Positions 4,139-7,443 of a stretch of 7,443 bases of DNA are shown piece by piece. The notes beneath the pieces are model-generated. The model searched no databases and was not told where the DNA came from. It saw nothing but the letters and a program-made list of their open reading frames with translations. Made by a program: the position numbers and the translations under genes. Position 1 is the first letter of the stretch. Every line of letters begins with the position of its first letter. The DNA is taken from contig CAIVKT010000295.1 of the NCBI GenBank assembly GCA_903906615.1, forward strand, positions 1 through 7,443, read 5' to 3'. The stretch comes from an uncultured Bacteroidota bacterium (lineage in GTDB: Bacteria; Bacteroidota; Bacteroidia; Chitinophagales; Chitinophagaceae).

Positions 4139-5393
4139 CATTGAGTCCAACGGTGCATTCGAGGCAGCGCCTGCTGCTACAGTAGTTGTTGTACAGTTGC
4201 AGCAACGCCTGCGACTGTGCCGCTGTGGTGGCTTGCCAGCCATTGTCTTCCCATATGCGGGTGATGTTGTTCTTCTCGGCAGGCACGGTCTCCAATAGTT
4301 GTAGTGCCTTCTCTTGCAGGGCGCTGGTATCCTGCCGGGATGCGTAGAGAAATTGTATGGGCGCTATGGTGTTGATGATGATATTGAGGACAGAAGAAGT
4401 GCCAAGGGATTTGGGCGTGGCCTTCTCTTTAAGCTCTGAGTCGAACTGGTAGTGGGTGTCCCAATAGCTGCTGGCTGTTACTTCCAGCAAAGGCTCTATC
4501 TCCTTTACAGAATGTGTCTCGATGATCTTTGAGAACATGTGTATGGACTTATGCACCAATGCCGCAAACTGGGCTATGCGTATAGTGGGGAAGTTGGCAG
4601 GCCGCATCCTCAGGAATTTCCACAGGTGATTTTGTATCGGCTTCAGTTTGTATTTCTTGCGCAGGTAGTCATATTCGCGTTGCAGCTCGCGGGGGTAGTC
4701 GTCCTTAAAATCATCCTCCAGCATACCCGCCTGCCCGAAGAACAAAGCTTCCACCTGCATCAGGTTCTCCTTGTGCTTGGTAGGTATATTCAGCGGCAGC
4801 GACTGTGCCAGCATAAGGAATGGCACAGCATTGGTCTTGAACCCGAAGTTGGCAGCCATGCGCCAGTAGAGCAGGTTCCGCCAGTCTTCGGCTGAGTTTT
4901 CGAGCAGCACATTCCAGTCGGCCAGCTTTTGTTCACAGCGCTCGGCCAGCAGCCTGCTCAGCCATCCTTCTTTGGTGATGCTGCGCACCGCCTCATGCTG
5001 CCCCGCGCAAGGCAGCTTTTGCGGCGTGGCCATCAGGTCTCGGTATTTGTCTATGATGTGCTGTGGTATGTGGTCTTTCAGTTCCAGCACAGGTATGTTG
5101 CCGGCAGCATCGGGTACATCGTTCTCATAGACCACATGCAGTATCAGGTTCTTATAAGCCGCATCGTGCTGGTGGCCATGCTTCAGCCAGTCGCCTGCTT
5201 TTATGTGTAGCTCTATATTGCCGGCCAGCTTGGTGTTGCCGATCTTTATGCGCCCATCCAGGAAGTCGGGCCCGGCATCGCGGTTCAGCTTACCGCTGTG
5301 CGATATGGTTACCGGCTCGCCACCGGCAGTATGCAGCCCCGCAGGATTGTACAAACTGTATTGCCAAATGAACTGGAATAAGGCTTCGTTCAT
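4122..5393 (-). CDS. DUF2851 family protein
   Basis: 423 residues, full length for this family of unknown function, which is found mainly in Bacteroidota. The N-terminal block is characteristic: TAGGEPVTISHSGKLNRDAGPDFLDGRIKIG (22-52), then AGNIELHIKAGDWLKHGHQHDAAYKNLILHVVYEND (57-92). The motif H..DW..HGH..D.AY and the acidic DAGPDF recall nuclease- or metal-site-like residues, though no activity is established. The C-terminus holds the conserved cysteine knuckle YCSSRRCLECTVG (404-416; Cys405, 410 and 413), possibly metal-binding. No signal peptide, so cytoplasmic. It is the last gene of a minus-strand run after pyrF, yqaE-like and SH3-like genes, with a 40-bp gap that contains a TAGTTAG repeat. 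Its 3' end overlaps osmC. Confidence 0.92.
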   Translation of the reverse strand: MNEALFQFIWQYSLYNPAGLHTAGGEPVTISHSGKLNRDAGPDFLDGRIKIGNTKLAGNIELHIKAGDWLKHGHQHDAAYKNLILHVVYENDVPDAAGNIPVLELKDHIPQHIIDKYRDLMATPQKLPCAGQHEAVRSITKEGWLSRLLAERCEQKLADWNVLLENSAEDWRNLLYWRMAANFGFKTNAVPFLMLAQSLPLNIPTKHKENLMQVEALFFGQAGMLEDDFKDDYPRELQREYDYLRKKYKLKPIQNHLWKFLRMRPANFPTIRIAQFAALVHKSIHMFSKIIETHSVKEIEPLLEVTASSYWDTHYQFDSELKEKATPKSLGTSSVLNIIINTIAPIQFLYASRQDTSALQEKALQLLETVPAEKNNITRIWEDNGWQATTAAQSQALLQLYNNYCSSRRCLECTVGLNVIKAN

Positions 5394-5403
5394 AGGAGAG
5401 GAG

Positions 5404-5425
5404 TAGTTAGTAGTTAGTAGTTTAG
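5404..5425 (+). repeat. TAGTTAG heptamer repeat before the DUF2851 start
   Basis: TAGTTAG at 5404-5410 and 5411-5417, then TAGTTTAG at 5418-5425 (one inserted T). It fills most of the 40-bp gap between the SH3-like gene and DUF2851, ending 11 bases from the DUF2851 ATG. Slippage here could change spacing or leader length. Such GTTAGTA microsatellites are often seen between Bacteroidota genes. Confidence 0.7.
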
Positions 5426-5433
5426 TTACGGAA

Positions 5434-6033
5434 TCAATTCAGCTGGTTTAGATCCGCAGACCTGATCCATCCTTTTGTTATTTTCTTTTCGGTGTAATAA
5501 CTGCAAAATAGCCATTGTCCCTGATTTTTCTCAACGCATACAATATCGCCTTTTACCAGGTAGGCCTTTTGTTTGCTTGCCTCTGACTGCGCTGAATGAA
5601 AGTACGTTTTATCTTTTGTTATGTAGCGTATCTGCACCCAACTTTCTGTGGTGTCTAATTTAAAATCATTAGGCTCGTCTGCAAAGTGTTCAACGTTCCA
5701 GCATCCACCATGTTCTTCAGGCAAATGCATGGTAAACTCTTTATTGTTTACTACCCGCAGCTCGCCGATGATCAAATCGCCGGTGGAGTCTTGAGGGAAG
5801 TAGCTCCTGATCTTTGCTATGTTACCTATCAGCTTACCTTCCAGATAGAACATACAGGAAAACATGGGTTGGTTTGTTTTTTCATCCAGACCCGTACCAT
5901 CTTCGTAAAACCCGGTAACATAGTTTGTTTCCTTGTCGTATGCAATTTTCATTTCCCTATACTTACCGGAAACTAATGTAGTCTGTGCGAAAGACGGGAA
6001 TGAGAACAGAAGAAGAAAAATAAGTTTGTTCAT
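5434..6033 (-). CDS. Secreted protein with C-terminal SH3-like domain
   Basis: 199 residues from ATG at 6033. An in-frame extension to 6171 exists, but it would overlap most of the yqaE-like gene and bury a clear signal peptide, MNKLIFLLLFSFPSFAQ (cleavage near Ala16), so 6033 is the start. The middle (18-140) has no family I recognise; it has beta-like strands such as GFYEDGTGL and LIIGELRVVNNKEFTMHL, and GGCWNVEHF (109-117). The end (about 143-197), TYFHSAQSEASKQKAYLVKGD then QGQWLFCSYY then KKITKGWIRSADL, matches the bacterial SH3-like fold often used for cell-wall or peptide binding. Mature Cys residues at 60, 111, 166 and 177 could form disulfides in the periplasm. It starts 11 bp after the yqaE-like stop, so it is probably co-transcribed. 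Confidence 0.78.
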   Translation of the reverse strand: MNKLIFLLLFSFPSFAQTTLVSGKYREMKIAYDKETNYVTGFYEDGTGLDEKTNQPMFSCMFYLEGKLIGNIAKIRSYFPQDSTGDLIIGELRVVNNKEFTMHLPEEHGGCWNVEHFADEPNDFKLDTTESWVQIRYITKDKTYFHSAQSEASKQKAYLVKGDIVCVEKNQGQWLFCSYYTEKKITKGWIRSADLNQLN

Positions 6034-6044
6034 AGTCTTAGCTG

Positions 6045-6242
6045 TTATCGCCTTCTCATTTCCCTGATGATACGCCTGGTTCTTCTGTCTGCCCTGTTGT
6101 TTTGCAGATCCAGTACGGCCCATATGGCAGCAGGTATCCAGCCTATAATAGTGCATTGCAGGAACAGGCACAAGATGCCGGTGATCAGTTTGCCGCGTAG
6201 CATAAAAGAAAGCCAGGGAAGTAATAGTGCGATCAGTGTCAT
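6045..6242 (-). CDS. YqaE/Pmp3 family small membrane protein
   Basis: 65 residues. The family core is clear: LLLPWLSFMLRGKLITGILCLFLQCTIIGWIPAAIWAVL (6-44), with two membrane helices around the conserved L.RG and ending in the GWIPA motif. Family members (E. coli YqaE, yeast Pmp3) are small inner-membrane proteins tied to membrane potential and salt or cold stress. This one has an Arg-rich tail, NNRADRRTRRIIREMRRR (48-65), longer than the usual roughly 52-residue proteins, likely facing the cytoplasm near lipid head groups or RNA. It begins 10 bp after pyrF and is followed by the SH3-like gene after 11 bp. Confidence 0.9.
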   Translation of the reverse strand: MTLIALLLPWLSFMLRGKLITGILCLFLQCTIIGWIPAAIWAVLDLQNNRADRRTRRIIREMRRR

Positions 6243-6252
6243 TGGTTATCGT

Positions 6253-7053
6253 TTAAAAGAATACGCTCATTTCCTGCTGGTACTTACGGGCTTCATCATG
6301 TGCCTTCTCTGCAAATGATTCATCATTACCCGCATAGATAACCCCGCGCGATACATTGATGAGCAAGCCCGCATCTTTAGTAAATGCTGCACGGCATACA
6401 GTATCTACATCACCACCCTGCGCGCCCACACCCGGCACCAGGAAGAAGTGATCGGGCAGCAAGGCCCTTACTTCCTGTAGCTGTTCTTTGCGGGTAGCCC
6501 CTATCACAAACATGATGTTATCGGGTGTACCCCAGGATGCCACTGTGCGCAACACCTTCTGGTACAGCAGCTCATCGCCACACTGCTGCAACTGAAAATC
6601 GGCGCTGCCGGCATTGGAGGTGAGGCCCAGCACTATAGACCATTTGCCTTCAAACTGTAGAAATGGTTTTACACTATCGGCACCCATGTAGGGGGCTATT
6701 GTCACGCTATCGTATGGGTAGGTGTGGAAAAAAGTGCGCGCGTATTGCTCGGAGGTATTACCGATATCGCCACGCTTGGCATCCGCTATCGTAAAGATGT
6801 CTTTAGGGATGTGTGCAAGTGTCTTCTGCATAGTTTCCCAACCCTTTATGCCTTGTGCTTCATAGAAGGCAGTATTGATCTTGTAGGCTACCGTAAAATC
6901 TTTAGTGGCATCAATAATAGCTTTGTTGAAGGCAAACGCCGGGTCTTCTTCGCCCAGCAGGTGCTTAGGTATTTTGGTGAGGTCGGTATCAAGGCCCACA
7001 CAGAGCACTGATCGTTTCCTGAATAAATTCTCTTTTAGTTGCGCGCGGTTCAT
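6253..7053 (-). CDS. pyrF: Orotidine 5'-phosphate decarboxylase (type 2)
   Basis: 266 residues. It converts orotidine monophosphate to UMP, the last step of de novo pyrimidine synthesis, in the cytoplasm. Family residues: CVGLD (18-22) with substrate Asp22; YKIN (57-60) with Lys58; the catalytic motif FTIADAKRGDIGNT (87-100) with the Asp91-Lys93-Asp96 network; phosphate-binding PGVGAQGG (207-214); and NVSRGVIYA (233-241) with Arg237. The DAKRGDIGNT form and the length mark the longer type 2 group, also seen in mycobacteria, not the roughly 230-residue E. coli type. It is the first recognisable gene of the minus-strand run. A possible promoter lies upstream, so close to the ATG that the mRNA could be nearly leaderless. 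Confidence 0.96.
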   Translation of the reverse strand: MNRAQLKENLFRKRSVLCVGLDTDLTKIPKHLLGEEDPAFAFNKAIIDATKDFTVAYKINTAFYEAQGIKGWETMQKTLAHIPKDIFTIADAKRGDIGNTSEQYARTFFHTYPYDSVTIAPYMGADSVKPFLQFEGKWSIVLGLTSNAGSADFQLQQCGDELLYQKVLRTVASWGTPDNIMFVIGATRKEQLQEVRALLPDHFFLVPGVGAQGGDVDTVCRAAFTKDAGLLINVSRGVIYAGNDESFAEKAHDEARKYQQEMSVFF

Positions 7054-7057
7054 GGCT

Positions 7058-7089
7058 TAAAGGTAACACATGATGCGAAAATTCACAAA
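7058..7089 (-). promoter_or_regulatory. Possible pyrF promoter
   Basis: On the minus strand TTTG (7089 to 7086), a 20-bp spacer and TACCTTTA (7065 to 7058) resemble the Bacteroidota TTTG / TAnnTTTG promoter with one mismatch. Only four bases separate the -7 box from the pyrF ATG, so transcription would begin at or next to the start codon. That is unusual enough to keep confidence low; pyrF may instead be read through from the gene at 7100. Confidence 0.25.
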
Positions 7090-7097
7090 AGAGCGCC

Positions 7098-7443
7098 CTA
7101 CCCTGCTGTTTGCGTAGCCAGCCATTCGGCGCTGGTCACTTCGGCAAGGGTATTGGCCACATCATTGCCCTGCGTTACCAGTTCATCCTTGCCGGTTGGC
7201 GTGTTGTTCAGGTCATCGGTAAATTTATTGGCAGCCATTATATAGTCTGTAAATGCGCCACCTATATCCTGCATCAGGTCGAATTTAGCTATATCATCCA
7301 GCTCTATGCCATTAAGCTGCTCATCGGTAAGCTCATGCAGCTGTTGTTTTTTGGCCATGCCAAAATGATGAAAAGTGATCTGTCTGTCGGGCAGCAACTG
7401 CATGGTACGGGCATCCAGCGACACCTGGAACCTTCGATAATCC
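7098..7443 (-). CDS. Unrecognised acidic small protein, 5' end uncertain or outside the window
   Basis: The frame is open from the window edge to TAG at 7098-7100. Two readings are possible. A start at ATG 7358 gives an 86-residue protein beginning MAKKQQLHELTDEQL, a natural-looking N-terminus. Alternatively the frame continues upstream (residues DYRRFQVSLDARTMQLLPDR and on) to a start outside; GTG at 7424 is a third choice. The shared part is acidic and helical (TDEQLNGIELDDIAKFDLMQDIGGAFTDY, NKFTDDLNN) and resembles no family I know. There is no signal peptide or membrane segment. It precedes pyrF by 44 bp on the same strand. Confidence 0.55.
   Translation of the reverse strand, partial: DYRRFQVSLDARTMQLLPDRQITFHHFGMAKKQQLHELTDEQLNGIELDDIAKFDLMQDIGGAFTDYIMAANKFTDDLNNTPTGKDELVTQGNDVANTLAEVTSAEWLATQTAG

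Noticed and set aside
5434..6171. Longer start (6171) for the SH3-like protein
   Set aside because: The extra 46 residues overlap the well-supported Pmp3-like gene in another frame and would place the signal peptide in the middle of the protein.

Overview
The window looks like chromosomal DNA of a Bacteroidota member, probably a Chitinophagaceae/Sphingobacteriia-type organism. The evidence is a DUF2851 protein (a family found mostly in this phylum), start codons without Shine-Dalgarno sequences, promoters of the TTTG-N19-21-TAnnTTTG type, and an outer-membrane-barrel-like secreted protein ending in an aromatic residue. The assignment to phylum is firm; anything finer is inference. No rRNA, tRNA, CRISPR array or transposase gene was seen.

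Left part (1-1864), accessory in character. A + strand gene enters from outside and ends at 176. It is separated by a 21-bp palindrome from a convergent minus-strand gene (221-685) for a phage/contractile-injection tail tube protein of the T4 gp19 family. No sheath, baseplate or spike gene is visible. A small unknown beta-rich protein (851-1108, +) diverges from the tube gene. Next comes a minus-strand hicB-hicA toxin-antitoxin pair (1864 to 1259), whose promoter contains a perfect 14-bp palindrome overlapping the -33 element.

Middle (1865-2812). This 948-bp stretch has no long gene and is full of repeats: a 60-bp direct repeat pair, each copy starting with a small hairpin, flanking two larger stem-loops; a CTTTGCGA tandem; three ATGGGACAT copies with a TGTCCC/GGGACA palindrome; and a TTGGA-rich stretch. 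A possible 34-codon ORF (2569-2673) with one hydrophobic segment lies just after the GGGACA cluster.

Right part (2813-7443), mostly housekeeping. It contains a secreted barrel-like protein (minus), a divergent OsmC-family thiol peroxidase-like protein (+), and a long minus-strand run read right to left: an unrecognised ORF cut by the window end, pyrF (pyrimidine synthesis), a YqaE/Pmp3 membrane protein, a secreted SH3-like protein and DUF2851. Gaps from pyrF onward are 10, 11 and 40 bp, suggesting one operon. The ends of osmC and DUF2851 overlap by 17 bp.

The points most worth following are the lone tube gene with its divergent unknown neighbour, the hicBA operator, and the GGGACA cluster with its tiny ORF.
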